Below are positions 33,160 through 41,682 of a stretch of DNA of 64,000 nt, piece by piece. Numbering within the stretch: the first letter of the stretch is position 1; the number at the start of each line of letters is the position of its first letter. Origin of the DNA: Streptomyces sp. ITFR-16 (GTDB lineage Bacteria; Actinomycetota; Actinomycetes; Streptomycetales; Streptomycetaceae). The notes beneath the pieces were generated by a model, which did no database searches, was not told where the DNA came from, and saw nothing but the letters and a program-made list of their open reading frames with translations. Made by a program: the position numbers and the translations under genes. The stretch spans positions 6,944,001 to 7,008,000 of the forward strand of contig NZ_CP134609.1 in the NCBI RefSeq assembly GCF_031844705.1. The letters are read 5' to 3'.

Positions 33160-33173
33160 CTCAACGTTAAGAC
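33158..33173. promoter_or_regulatory. Palindrome at start point of GntR gene
   Basis: GTCTCAACGTTAAGAC: 14 of 16 bases are symmetrical (GTCTnAACGTTnAGAC). It overlaps the -10 and the expected transcription start. Confidence 0.5.
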
Positions 33174-33230
33174 AGGAACCTTTAATAAATAACGTCGCGG
33201 AAAAGCCGCTGGGCGATTGCGGAGGACAGG

Positions 33231-33998
33231 GTGGGGACCACGCAGCTGGAATCGGTACAGGAGCCGAAGTACTGGCACCTCAAGACCGTGCTCAGTGAGG
33301 CACTCGACTCGGACTTTGCGGTGGGGGAGATCCTTCCCAACGAGCGCGAGCTCGCCGCCCGGTTCGGCGTCGCCCGGGCCACGCTCCGGCAGGCCCTGGA
33401 GCAGCTCGAACTCGAAGGCAGACTGCAGCGCCGCCGGGGTGTGGGGACCACGGTCGCCCCGCCGCGCGTGGGCGTCGCCGTCTCCACCGCCCAGCACGAC
33501 TGGAACGGCGGCGGTGCGGGCGAGGCCTGGCAGTCGGTGGACTGCCGGACCGCTGCCGCACCCGCGGCGGTCGCGGGCATGCTCGACGTGGCGAGCGACG
33601 AGCCCGTTCACATCGTGCGCCGCATCCGCCTCACCCACGGGCAGGCCGTCGCGGCGGAACTGCTGTACGTGCCGTCGGCCTCGGTCCCGGATCTGACCGC
33701 GATAGACACCCCGTCCGGTCCCACCCGCGCCCGCAGCGTCGTGCGCGAACTGCACCGGCTCGGCCTCGACGGCCAGGACCGCTCGGTTGAGCTGGGCTCG
33801 GCGCGGGCGGACGACGCCAAGGAGCTCGACCGGCTCCCCGGCGCCCCCGTCCTCGTCGTCACCACGCGCTACCTCGCCGCAGGCGGAACAGCCGCGGTCT
33901 CCGTCGCCACCTACCGGGCGGACACGTGCCGGCTCACCTTCGGCGACTCGGGCGAGCTCGAGATCAGCGAGCACGACCAGGAGCGTCAGGCCTCCTGA
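33231..33998 (+). CDS. GntR/HutC-family regulator with UTRA domain (DasR-like)
   Basis: 255 residues: winged HTH at about 12-75 (ILPNERELAARFGVARATLRQALEQLE) and UTRA effector domain at about 85-245 (PVHIVRRIRLTHGQAVAAELLYV). The class, which includes DasR, responds to sugar phosphates or metabolites. GTG 33231 is preceded by GGAGG. The promoter carries a dre-like operator and a second palindrome, pointing to autoregulation or to control by DasR itself. Confidence 0.9.
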   Translation: MGTTQLESVQEPKYWHLKTVLSEALDSDFAVGEILPNERELAARFGVARATLRQALEQLELEGRLQRRRGVGTTVAPPRVGVAVSTAQHDWNGGGAGEAWQSVDCRTAAAPAAVAGMLDVASDEPVHIVRRIRLTHGQAVAAELLYVPSASVPDLTAIDTPSGPTRARSVVRELHRLGLDGQDRSVELGSARADDAKELDRLPGAPVLVVTTRYLAAGGTAAVSVATYRADTCRLTFGDSGELEISEHDQERQAS

Positions 33999-34004
33999 CC
34001 GGCA

Positions 34005-34078
34005 CCACCGGCCGGACTCCCCGGCCGGTGGGGGACCCGGCGCATGGCTTGCGGGCCATGCGAACCCCGTTCGCGGGG
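34005..34078. terminator. Cluster of three hairpins between GntR and ROK genes
   Basis: Three stems in a row: an 11-bp stem 34005-34015/34021-34031; a 7-bp stem CGCATGG/CCATGCG (34041-34047/34056-34062); and CCCCG-TTCG-CGGGG at 34065-34078 (UUCG-type tetraloop). They lie between convergent genes and should act in both directions. Confidence 0.75.
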
Positions 34079-34102
34079 CGCGTACCGCACGGCCCGTCGC
34101 AC

Positions 34103-35260
34103 TCAGCGGCGGGCCGTCACCGTTCCCTCCACGGCGAAGAGTTGCTCCTCGACGTGATCGAGCGCCAGCCGCAGCGCACCGGTGGCCACGGCGGCCTCAC
34201 CGAGCAGCGACAGCGTGACCCGCGGCGGCCGGAGGCAGTAACGGGCCAGCTCGCCGCGCAGGGGCTCCAGCACCCCGTCCAGCCCGGCGGCCCAGCCCCC
34301 GATCACCACCAGCTCGGGATCGAGCGCCAGGACCAGCGCCGCCACATCGTGCACCAGGCGCTGGATGAACCGCTCGACGGCCGCCTGCGCCTGCTCGTCC
34401 CCGTGCCGCGCCTTCGCGAACACCGCCGCCACCGCATGCTCGTCCAGCGGGTCCAGCGGCGTGTCCGTCGTCGACAGCAGCCGCTCCGGCGTCACATCAC
34501 GGCCGAGCAGATGCAGCGCACCGATCTCCCCGGCCGCCCCGCCGAAGCCGCGGTGCAGCCGCCCACCGATCAGGGAGCCCGCTCCCGGACTCAGCCCCGC
34601 CAGCACGAACACGATGTCGTCGGACTCCGTGGCCGCACCCTTCCAGTGCTCGGCGACGGCAGCCGCGTTCGCGTCGTTCTCCACGAGGACCGGGCAGCGG
34701 AAGGAACGCCGCAGCCGCTCTCCCAGGGCCAGCCCCGTCCAGTCCGGCAGCGCGGTGCCCAGCCGGACGGTGCCGTCGGCCTCCACGATGCCCGGGCTGC
34801 CCACCCCGACCGCCCGCAGACTGCTGCGGGCCACTCCGGTCCGGCGAAGGACATCGGCGACGACGGTCCGCACCCGGTCGAGGCGGTCGTCGGCGCAGGC
34901 GGTCTCCGACACCTCACGGGACCCGGCACCGATGATCCGGCCGTCCAGTCCCGACAGCAGGGCCGAGACCCGGTGCGGGCCGATCTCGATGCCCAGCAGA
35001 TGCCCGGCCTCGGCACGGAACCGGAAACGGCGGGCCGGACGGCCCTGCCGCCGCGCCTCACCCTCGTCGGGCGCCGACTCGACGACCAGCCCTGCCTCGA
35101 AGAGCCCCTCGACCACACCCTCGACCGTCGGACGGGACAGACCGGTGATCCGGGTCAGGTCCGTGAGGGTCGGCGATTCCGCACCCCTGAGGGCGTGCAG
35201 CACCACCGCGGAATTGATCCGACGCAACAGCGACGGGTCCCCACCGGTCAGCCGGCCCAC
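34103..35260 (-). CDS. ROK-family transcriptional regulator
   Basis: 385 residues: MarR-like HTH (about 10-65, LTDLTRITGLSRPTVEGVVEGLFEAGLV) joined to a ROK sugar-kinase fold with GIEIGPHRVSALL, GVGSPGIVEADG and the NDANAAAVAEH motif. The usual ROK zinc motif CxCGxxGCxE is absent (GEIGALHLLGRDVTPERL follows instead), so it is a zinc-less member. Likely controls sugar use; target unknown. GTG 35260 start. Converges on the dre-controlled GntR gene. Confidence 0.88.
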   Translation of the reverse strand: MGRLTGGDPSLLRRINSAVVLHALRGAESPTLTDLTRITGLSRPTVEGVVEGLFEAGLVVESAPDEGEARRQGRPARRFRFRAEAGHLLGIEIGPHRVSALLSGLDGRIIGAGSREVSETACADDRLDRVRTVVADVLRRTGVARSSLRAVGVGSPGIVEADGTVRLGTALPDWTGLALGERLRRSFRCPVLVENDANAAAVAEHWKGAATESDDIVFVLAGLSPGAGSLIGGRLHRGFGGAAGEIGALHLLGRDVTPERLLSTTDTPLDPLDEHAVAAVFAKARHGDEQAQAAVERFIQRLVHDVAALVLALDPELVVIGGWAAGLDGVLEPLRGELARYCLRPPRVTLSLLGEAAVATGALRLALDHVEEQLFAVEGTVTARR

Positions 35261-35359
35261 GGTGTGTCCTCCCAGCTCGTGCGCATGTCAGGCGGATCGT
35301 ACTCGCTGCTCAGGGGCAGGGCGACCGTGGGCACCGATGCCGCCCGGGAAAGCACGGAA

Positions 35360-35458
35360 TCAGCTCGGAGCGACGAATCCCGACGCGCAGGCGGCGATCA
35401 CCGCCTGGGTCCGGTCCCGCGCGCCCAACTTGGCCAGTACGGCGGTGGCGTCGTTGCG
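35360..35458 (-). pseudogene. Remnant of a LuxR/FixJ-type response regulator
   Basis: Minus-strand frame reads RNDATAVLAKLGARDRTQAV then IAACASGFVAPS and stop (TGA at 35362-35360). This matches the C-terminal HTH end of NarL/FixJ-type response regulators. The frame is cut upstream by a stop at 35461-35459 and no receiver domain is found, so only about 33 codons survive. From memory, S. coelicolor has a two-component pair near this location; its loss here is an inference. Confidence 0.6.
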
Positions 35459-35499
35459 TCAGCCGGCGGGGGCAGACCGCCTGACGTAAGTGCCAGTTG

Positions 35500-36141
35500 T
35501 CAGACCTGGTCCGAGGCGGTGGATCCGGTTGAGCCGGGGGAAGCGTCGTCCGCACCACCGGGGGCGACTGCGGTGCCGGCGTTCGAACCCGCACCCGCGC
35601 CGGAGCCCATGTCCACGGCTGCGCGGAGGCGTGCGTACTCCTCGGCCATGGTCTGAGCGGTCCAGTGGGCGTTGAGACCGCTGGGGTTGGGGAGCGCCCA
35701 GACGCGGGCACCGCCGATCGTGCGTTCCTGGGGGCCTATGCGGGCCTTCCGCTCGCCGAAGGCCGTGCGGTAGGCGGTGATGCCGACGACGGCCAGCCAC
35801 CGCGGCTGAAGCCGCTCGACCTTGGCGGTGAGGATCCGCCCGCCCGCCCGGAACTCCTCGGCGGACAGTTCGTCGGCCCGGGCGGTGGCCCTGGCCACCA
35901 CATTGGTGATGCCCAGTCCGTACTGGAGCAGTTCGGCCTGTTCGGAGGGCCGCAACTGCCGCGGAGTGAAACCCGACAGATGGAGAACCGGCCAGAAGCG
36001 ATTGCCGGGAAAGGCGAAGTGATGTCCCGTGGCACCTGTCGTCAGGCTTGGATTGATTCCGCAGAACAGCACGCGCAGACCGCCCGTGACCACATCGGGA
36101 ACAATGCGGTCACGGGCGGCCCGGAGCTCTTCGGGTGTCAT
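35500..36141 (-). CDS. mug: G/U mismatch-specific DNA glycosylase Mug
   Basis: 213-residue family-2 uracil-DNA glycosylase that removes uracil and ethenocytosine opposite guanine. Motif I GINPSLTTGATGHHFAFPGN (residues 28-47, with catalytic Asn) and motif II NPSGLNAHW near 150 are present. The C-terminal 40 residues are a low-complexity Gly/Ala/Ser tail. ATG 36141. It follows purB by 20 bases in the opposite order on the same strand and may be read from the purB transcript. Confidence 0.93.
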   Translation of the reverse strand: MTPEELRAARDRIVPDVVTGGLRVLFCGINPSLTTGATGHHFAFPGNRFWPVLHLSGFTPRQLRPSEQAELLQYGLGITNVVARATARADELSAEEFRAGGRILTAKVERLQPRWLAVVGITAYRTAFGERKARIGPQERTIGGARVWALPNPSGLNAHWTAQTMAEEYARLRAAVDMGSGAGAGSNAGTAVAPGGADDASPGSTGSTASDQV

Positions 36142-36160
36142 CAGGAGTGGGCCGGGGCCG

Positions 36161-37603
36161 TCAGAGGATGGAGCCCGGCGTGTACCCGGCGGCTTCCGGG
36201 TGCTGCTTGGTGATCTCCTCGATCCGGGAGACGAGTGCGGTGACCTGGTCGCCCGCCGCGCCCGTGAAGGAGAGCTTGTCGGCCATGAGTTCGTCCAGCT
36301 GGGCCCGGTTCAGCGGGATGCGCTCGTCTGCTGCGAGCTTGTCCAGCAGTTCATTGCGCTCCGTGCCCTGCTCGCGCATGGCGAGAGCGGAGGCGACGGC
36401 GTTCTCCTTGATGGCCTCGTGGGCGACCTCGCGGCCGACGCCGGCACGCACCGCGCCCATCAGCACCTTGGTCGTGGCGAGGAAGGGGAGGTAGCGGTCC
36501 AGCTCGCGGGCGACGACGGCGGGGAAGGCGCCGAACTCGTCGAGCACCGTCAGGAAGGTCTCCACCAGCCCGTCGAACGCGAAGAACGCGTCCGGCAGAG
36601 CCACGCGGCGTACCACGGAGCAGGACACGTCGCCCTCGTTCCACTGGTCGCCCGCCAGCTCGCCGGTCATCGAGGCGTAGCCGCGCAGGATCACCATGAG
36701 GCCGTTGACGCGCTCGCAGGAGCGGGTGTTCATCTTGTGCGGCATCGCGGACGAGCCGACCTGGCCCGGCTTGAAGCCCTCGGTCACCAGCTCGTGGCCG
36801 GCCATCAGCCGGATGGTCTTCGCGACCGAGGAAGGCGCGGCGGCCAGCTGCACCAGCGCGGTCACCACGTCGTAGTCGAGCGAACGGGGGTAGACCTGAC
36901 CGACCGAGGTGAAGGCCTGCGCGAAGCCCAGGTGCCCGGCGATGCGCTGCTCCAGCTCGGCGAGCTTCCCGGCGTCGCCGCCCAGCAGGTCGAGCATGTC
37001 CTGAGCCGTGCCGACGGGGCCCTTGATGCCGCGCAGAGGGTAGCGGCCGAGCAGGTCCTCGAGCCGTCCGTAGGCGACCAGCAGCTCGTCGGCCGCCGTC
37101 GCGAAGCGCTTGCCGAGCGTCGTGGCCTGCGCGGCGACGTTGTGGGACCGCCCGGCGATGACCAGCTCGCGGTACTCGCCGGCGAGCCTGCCGAGGCGGG
37201 CCAGGACGGCCACGGTGCGGTCACGCATCAGTTCCAGGGAGAGCCGGATCTGGAGCTGCTCGACATTCTCGGTGAGGTCCCGGGAGGTCATGCCCTTGTG
37301 GACCTGCTCATGGCCGGCGAGAGCGTTGAACTCCTCGATCCGGGCCTTGACGTCGTGCCGGGTGACCTTCTCGCGCTCGGCGATCGAGGCCAGGTCGACC
37401 TGGTCGAGGACACGCTCGTAATCGGCGAGGGCGGCGTCGGGCACCTCGATCCCGAGGTCCTTCTGGGCGCGCAGCACCGCCAGCCACAGCTGACGTTCCA
37501 GCTTCACCTTCTGCTCGGGGGACCAGAGGACGGCCAGCTCCGTGGAGGCGTAGCGGCCGGCCAGGACATTGGGGATGCGAGGCTTCGCAGACACAGCAGT
37601 CAC
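36161..37603 (-). CDS. purB: Adenylosuccinate lyase
   Basis: 480 residues. Catalyses two fumarate-releasing steps of purine synthesis (SAICAR to AICAR and adenylosuccinate to AMP). The fumarase/lyase signature GSSAMPHKMN (near residue 285), TSRDLTENVEQ and the GRSHNVAAQATTLGKRFA segment identify it, at the longer PurB type (about 475) of actinobacteria. GTG 37603; TAGAAT at 37617-37612 lies 8 bases upstream, so the message may be leaderless or have a very short leader. Confidence 0.95.
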   Translation of the reverse strand: MTAVSAKPRIPNVLAGRYASTELAVLWSPEQKVKLERQLWLAVLRAQKDLGIEVPDAALADYERVLDQVDLASIAEREKVTRHDVKARIEEFNALAGHEQVHKGMTSRDLTENVEQLQIRLSLELMRDRTVAVLARLGRLAGEYRELVIAGRSHNVAAQATTLGKRFATAADELLVAYGRLEDLLGRYPLRGIKGPVGTAQDMLDLLGGDAGKLAELEQRIAGHLGFAQAFTSVGQVYPRSLDYDVVTALVQLAAAPSSVAKTIRLMAGHELVTEGFKPGQVGSSAMPHKMNTRSCERVNGLMVILRGYASMTGELAGDQWNEGDVSCSVVRRVALPDAFFAFDGLVETFLTVLDEFGAFPAVVARELDRYLPFLATTKVLMGAVRAGVGREVAHEAIKENAVASALAMREQGTERNELLDKLAADERIPLNRAQLDELMADKLSFTGAAGDQVTALVSRIEEITKQHPEAAGYTPGSIL

Positions 37604-37611
37604 GTGTGCAG

Positions 37612-37617
37612 ATTCTA
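37612..37617 (-). promoter_or_regulatory. -10 box of purB
   Basis: TAGAAT on the minus strand, an exact match to the Streptomyces TAGRRT consensus, 8 bases before the GTG start. No good -35 visible. Confidence 0.45.
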
Positions 37618-37714
37618 CTGGCGGTTTGTGCAGCTCAGCGCCGCGGTCCGGTTTGTGGGTTGCTACGAGAGCCGGGACACACGGGGCACACGCAGGGCGG
37701 GGGAGGCTTGCCGC

Positions 37715-38557
37715 CTACTCGGCCGTGTCCAGCCGGCGCCACTCGGCCACCGGGGCCGACAGAGCGGTCTCGTCGGGGGTGACCCAGAAGGCCCGGCCCA
37801 GCTCGGCGCTGAAATGCGCTCCCGACCTGCCGTCACCCGAGGAGCGGCCGGTCAGACGCCGTCCGATCCAGGGGAACAGGTGCCGGCGCGCGAAGCGCAG
37901 GTCGTCGACGCGCCTGGTGGCCCAGCGCGGCGGAATGGCGGCCGGCAGCAACGCCTGCCAGTCGTCCTCCGGGGGCAGCCCCAACGCCTGCCAGACCGCC
38001 TCGGCCACCCTGCGATGCCCGTCGGCCGTCAGATGCAGCCGGTCGACGTCCCACATCCGCTGGTCTCCCAGCACGGGTGCGCCGTAGAGGTCGACGACCT
38101 GCGCGCCGTGCCGGTCGGCCAGATCGTCGACCAGGGAGAACAGCTCCTCCATCCGCGGCCGGAACCGTTCCATCACCGGACCGTTGCGCCCGGGGCTGCG
38201 CATCAGCACCAGCTTCTTGCACGACGGGGCGAGGCGCTCCACGGCCTCTTCCAGCCGCCCGCGCACCATGCCCATGTCGCACTTGGGGCGCAGGGTGTCG
38301 TTGAGGCCGCCGACCAGCGTCACCACGTCCGCCTGCATGGCCGCCGCGACGTCCACCTGCTCGTCCACGATCTGACCGATCAGCTTCCCGCGCACGGCGA
38401 GGTTGGCGTACCGGAATCCCGGGGTGCGGCCCGCGAGCCGGGTGGCGAGTACATCGGCCCAGCCCCGGTACGAACCGTCCGGCAGCAGGTCCGACATGCC
38501 CTCGGTGAACGAGTCGCCGACCGCGACAAAGCTGGTGTATGTGGCATTCATTTCCAT
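37715..38557 (-). CDS. SGNH/GDSL hydrolase
   Basis: 280 residues. Block I AVGDSFTEG (Ser near 16), block III GGLNDT (Asn near 87), and block V DRLHLTADGHRRVA with the catalytic Asp and His near 178-181. No signal peptide, so an intracellular esterase or deacetylase; substrate not readable. ATG 38557 or 38551. A long hairpin upstream isolates it from the CNNM operon. Confidence 0.9.
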   Translation of the reverse strand: MEMNATYTSFVAVGDSFTEGMSDLLPDGSYRGWADVLATRLAGRTPGFRYANLAVRGKLIGQIVDEQVDVAAAMQADVVTLVGGLNDTLRPKCDMGMVRGRLEEAVERLAPSCKKLVLMRSPGRNGPVMERFRPRMEELFSLVDDLADRHGAQVVDLYGAPVLGDQRMWDVDRLHLTADGHRRVAEAVWQALGLPPEDDWQALLPAAIPPRWATRRVDDLRFARRHLFPWIGRRLTGRSSGDGRSGAHFSAELGRAFWVTPDETALSAPVAEWRRLDTAE

Positions 38558-38575
38558 GGCGATGCGATGGTATCG

Positions 38576-38612
38576 CGGTGGGGTCCGGCCCCGCCGGGGC
38601 CGGACCCCACCG
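38576..38612 (-). terminator. Very strong terminator of CNNM operon
   Basis: 17-bp perfect stem (38576-38592 with 38596-38612, three-base loop), placed 3 bases after the stop of the downstream CNNM gene and 18 bases before the SGNH start. Confidence 0.85.
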
Positions 38613-38614
38613 GA

Positions 38615-39634
38615 TCAGCGGGACTGCGGGCGCCCCACCAGCTCCCGGAGCACGTCCTCCATGGTCACCATGCCGGCCAGCCGGTCGTCCTCGTCGAGCA
38701 CCGCCGCCAGGTGTGTACGGCTGCGCCGCAGCGCGGTCAGGACGTCGTCGAGCGGGGTGGCGGCCCGCACCCGGGCGATCGGCCGCATCGCGGTCACCGG
38801 GAACGGCATGTCACGGGGTGTGACGTCCAGGGCGTCCTTCACATGGAGGTAGCCCAGGATCCGCCGCTCGCTGTCCATCACCGGGAAACGCGAGAACCCG
38901 GTCTCGGACGAGAGCCGCTCCAGCTCCTCCGGCGTCGTCCCGACCCGGGTGTACATCACCCGGTCCACCGGAAGCACCACATCGCGCACCGGCCTCCGGC
39001 CCAGCTCCAGGGCATGGTGGAGCCGTTCGGCGGCACGGTCGTCGACCAGGCCCGCGTCGCCGGCGTCCTTCACCAGACGGGCCAGTTCGTCGTCCGAGAA
39101 GGTGGCCGACACCTCGTCCTTCGTCTCGACCCGCAACAGCTTCAGCAGCCCGTTGGCGAAGGCGTTGATAGCGAAGATCACCGGGCGCAGGGCCCGGGCC
39201 AGCGTCACCAGCGGCGGGCCGAGCAGCAGCGCGGTCCGTACGGGCTCGGCCAGCGCGATGTTCTTCGGCACCATCTCGCCCAGCAGCATGTGCAGGTACG
39301 TGGCCACCGACAGCGCGATCACGAAGGAGATCGGATGCACCAGGCCGTGCGGCACGCCCACGACGTCGAAGACGGGCTCCAGCAGATGCGCGATCGCGGG
39401 TTCGGCGACGATACCCAGGACCAGGGTGCACAGCGTGATGCCGAGCTGCGCCGCCGCGAGCAGGGCCGAGACGTGTTCGAGCCCCCAGATGACGCTGCGC
39501 GCCCGCCGGTTCCCGTCCTCCGCCTGCGGCTCGATCTGGCTGCGCCGTACGGAGATGAGGGCGAACTCCGCTCCGACGAAGAACGCGTTCACCACCAGGG
39601 TCAGCAGACCGATGAAGAGCTGTACGGCGGTCAT
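38615..39634 (-). CDS. CNNM/HlyC-type membrane protein with CBS pair
   Basis: 339 residues: DUF21/CNNM transmembrane domain (about 1-160, four helices, GEFALISVRRSQIEPQ-like start then LLGEMVPKNIALAEP), followed by two CBS motifs (about 205-330, RDVVLPVDRVMY and VLDEDDRLAGMVTMEDVLREL). It lacks the terminal CorC/HlyC domain of its upstream partner. Family acts in magnesium/cobalt efflux or membrane ion homeostasis. Start ATG 39634 overlaps the partner's stop (ATGA). Confidence 0.92.
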   Translation of the reverse strand: MTAVQLFIGLLTLVVNAFFVGAEFALISVRRSQIEPQAEDGNRRARSVIWGLEHVSALLAAAQLGITLCTLVLGIVAEPAIAHLLEPVFDVVGVPHGLVHPISFVIALSVATYLHMLLGEMVPKNIALAEPVRTALLLGPPLVTLARALRPVIFAINAFANGLLKLLRVETKDEVSATFSDDELARLVKDAGDAGLVDDRAAERLHHALELGRRPVRDVVLPVDRVMYTRVGTTPEELERLSSETGFSRFPVMDSERRILGYLHVKDALDVTPRDMPFPVTAMRPIARVRAATPLDDVLTALRRSRTHLAAVLDEDDRLAGMVTMEDVLRELVGRPQSR

Positions 39635-40968
39635 CGTTCGTCCTCCGACGGCTGGTGGGAACCGGGCAGCGGCGCGTGCAGCAGCGCTCGCGCGGCGCGG
39701 CGCCCGGAGGCGTCGACGACGTCCAGCCGCCAGCCGGCCAGCTCGATCGAGTCGCCCACGGCGGGAATGCGGCCCACCTCCGTGGCGATCAGCCCGGCGA
39801 GGGTCTCGTACGGTCCGTCCGGCACCCTCAGCCCGATAGTCTCCAGCTGGTCGGTGCGGGCCGCGCCGTCGGCCGACCACAGGGTGCGCCCGTCGGCGTC
39901 CTCACCGGCCGGTGCGAGGTCCGGTGTCTCGTGCGGGTCGTGCTCGTCCCGTACCTCTCCGACGACCTCCTCGACGATGTCCTCCAGCGTCACGACGCCC
40001 GCCGTGCCGCCGTACTCGTCGATGACGACCGCCATGGCGAGCTTGCCGGACAGCCGGTCGAGCAAGCGGTCCACGGTCAGGGTCTCCGGGACGAGCAGCG
40101 GTTCGCGCAGCATCTCGGAGACCCGCTTGCGGGGACGCTGCTCGGCGGGGATCGCCAGGACGTCCTTGATGTGGGCGACGCCCACGACGGTGTCGAGGCT
40201 GCCCCGGTACACGGGGAACCGGGAGAGGCCGGTGGCCCGGGTGGCGTTGGCGACGTCCTCCGCGGTCGCCCGGACCTCCAGGGCGGTGACCTGCACCCGG
40301 GGGGTCATCACGTTCTCCGCGGTCAGCTCCGCCAGGTTCAGGGTGCGGACGAAGAGCTCGGCGGTGTCCGCCTCCAGCGCGCCCGCCTTGGCCGAGTGCC
40401 GGGCCAGCGCCACCAGCTCCTGCGGGCTGCGAGCCGAGGCCAGCTCCTCGGCGGGTTCGAGGCCGAAGCGGCGCACGATCCGGTTGGCCGTGTTGTTGAG
40501 GTGGCTGATGAAGGGCCGGAAGACGGCGGTGAAGGCCCGCTGCGGGGTGGCGACGGTCTTGGCCACGGCGAGCGGCGAGGAGATCGCCCAGTTCTTCGGG
40601 ACGAGCTCGCCGACCACCATCAGGAACACGGTGGACAGGGCTGTGCCGATGACGAGCGCGACGGACGACGCGACGCCGGACGACAGGCCCACGGCCTCCA
40701 CCGGGCCGCGGATCAGCTTGGCGATGGACGGCTCGGACAGCATGCCGACCACCAGGTTGGTGACGGTGATGCCCAGCTGGGCGCCGGAGAGCTGGAAGGT
40801 GAGGCTGCGTACGGCCTTCAAGGCGCTCGTGGCGCCGCGCTCACCGTCTTCTACGGCCTGTTCGAGCTGGCCGCGCTCGACCGTGGTCAGGGAGAACTCC
40901 GCCGCGACGAAGGCGCCGCAGGCAAGGGAGAGCAGTACCGCCACGAGCAGCAGGAGCACTTCGGTCAT
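39631..40968 (-). CDS. CNNM/HlyC-CorC-family membrane protein with CBS and transporter-associated domain
   Basis: 445 residues: CNNM domain (about 1-200; LVVGMLSEPSIAKLI, GELVPKNWAISSPLAV), CBS pair (about 215-340), and a CorC_HlyC domain at the C-terminus (about 350-430, LETIGLRVPDGPYETLAGLIA). First gene of a translationally coupled pair; the two proteins probably form a heteromer that exports or senses divalent cations. ATG 40968. Confidence 0.92.
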   Translation of the reverse strand: MTEVLLLLVAVLLSLACGAFVAAEFSLTTVERGQLEQAVEDGERGATSALKAVRSLTFQLSGAQLGITVTNLVVGMLSEPSIAKLIRGPVEAVGLSSGVASSVALVIGTALSTVFLMVVGELVPKNWAISSPLAVAKTVATPQRAFTAVFRPFISHLNNTANRIVRRFGLEPAEELASARSPQELVALARHSAKAGALEADTAELFVRTLNLAELTAENVMTPRVQVTALEVRATAEDVANATRATGLSRFPVYRGSLDTVVGVAHIKDVLAIPAEQRPRKRVSEMLREPLLVPETLTVDRLLDRLSGKLAMAVVIDEYGGTAGVVTLEDIVEEVVGEVRDEHDPHETPDLAPAGEDADGRTLWSADGAARTDQLETIGLRVPDGPYETLAGLIATEVGRIPAVGDSIELAGWRLDVVDASGRRAARALLHAPLPGSHQPSEDER

Positions 40969-41163
40969 CGGTTCACCTCCGTCCCATGATCGGGCAGGGA
41001 CAGATGGATCGCGCGATGTCGGCGATATCGGCTACTGGGAGGCTCGCCCATGGGCGGACGCTCACACCTTTCGTCAGGTTCGGCAAGGGGAAGCACCCAT
41101 GGTAAAGGATCGGCAAAGCGCCGCGGTGACCGCGTGCGTTTCCCGGGTGAGCGCGGCGGCCGG

Positions 41164-41583
41164 TTAGAGCGGCTTCACCCAGCGGCGCCAGTGCTGCTCT
41201 CGGTGGTAGCCGGCCGCGCCCCACGCGTGGTGCGCGCGCTCGTTCTCCTCCAGGACCATGGCGTCGACCCGTCGGCCGCCCAGCGCGGCGAAGCGCTGCT
41301 CCGCCGCCTCCAGAAGAGCCGTGGCGATGCCCTGCCGGCGGTGGTCCGGGTGCACGGCCAGCCGGTAGGCGGAGCAGCGCCATCCGTCGAACCCGGCGAT
41401 GACGGTCCCGACCAGCGTGTTATCGCGCTCCGCGATCAGCAGGGCCTCCGGGTCGCGCGTCAGAAGCCGGGCCACCCCGTCGTGGTCGTCGCTGATGCTC
41501 GTTCCTTCCGCCGCCGTGCGCCAGAAGCGCAGCACGGGGTCTATGTCGGGGAGGGCGGCACAACGGATGCGGAGATCACTCAT
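41164..41583 (-). CDS. GNAT-family N-acetyltransferase
   Basis: 139 residues with a single GNAT fold. Acetyl-CoA pyrophosphate loop HPDHRRQGIATALL near residue 80 and the C-terminal NERAHHAWGAAGYHREQHW. Start ATG 41583 (MSDLRIRC). Acceptor unknown. Between it and the CNNM pair lie 195 bases with no detectable signal. Confidence 0.88.
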   Translation of the reverse strand: MSDLRIRCAALPDIDPVLRFWRTAAEGTSISDDHDGVARLLTRDPEALLIAERDNTLVGTVIAGFDGWRCSAYRLAVHPDHRRQGIATALLEAAEQRFAALGGRRVDAMVLEENERAHHAWGAAGYHREQHWRRWVKPL

Positions 41584-41649
41584 GGGACGAGCCAAACAGA
41601 GGGCGGCTCCCTCCCGCGAACCATTTCACCGTTCGGGCATGCGGCCCCT

Positions 41650-41670
41650 GCGGGAGCCCGCCGCTCCCGC
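41650..41670 (-). terminator. Terminator of P450 gene
   Basis: GCGGGAGC (41650-41657) and GCTCCCGC (41663-41670), perfect 8-bp stem with a 5-base loop, 12 bases after the P450 stop. Confidence 0.65.
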
Positions 41671-41682
41671 GTGAGTACCGGG

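Noticed and set aside
35310..35711. 133-codon minus-strand open frame overlapping mug and the response-regulator remnant
   Set aside because: Out of frame with both; Pro/Arg-rich and without family character.
36029..41167. A 1712-codon open frame on the plus strand across mug, purB, SGNH and CNNM genes
   Set aside because: It runs antisense to recognised genes; low-complexity Arg/Pro/His-rich translation with no domain. It exists because high GC content removes stop codons from the opposite strand.
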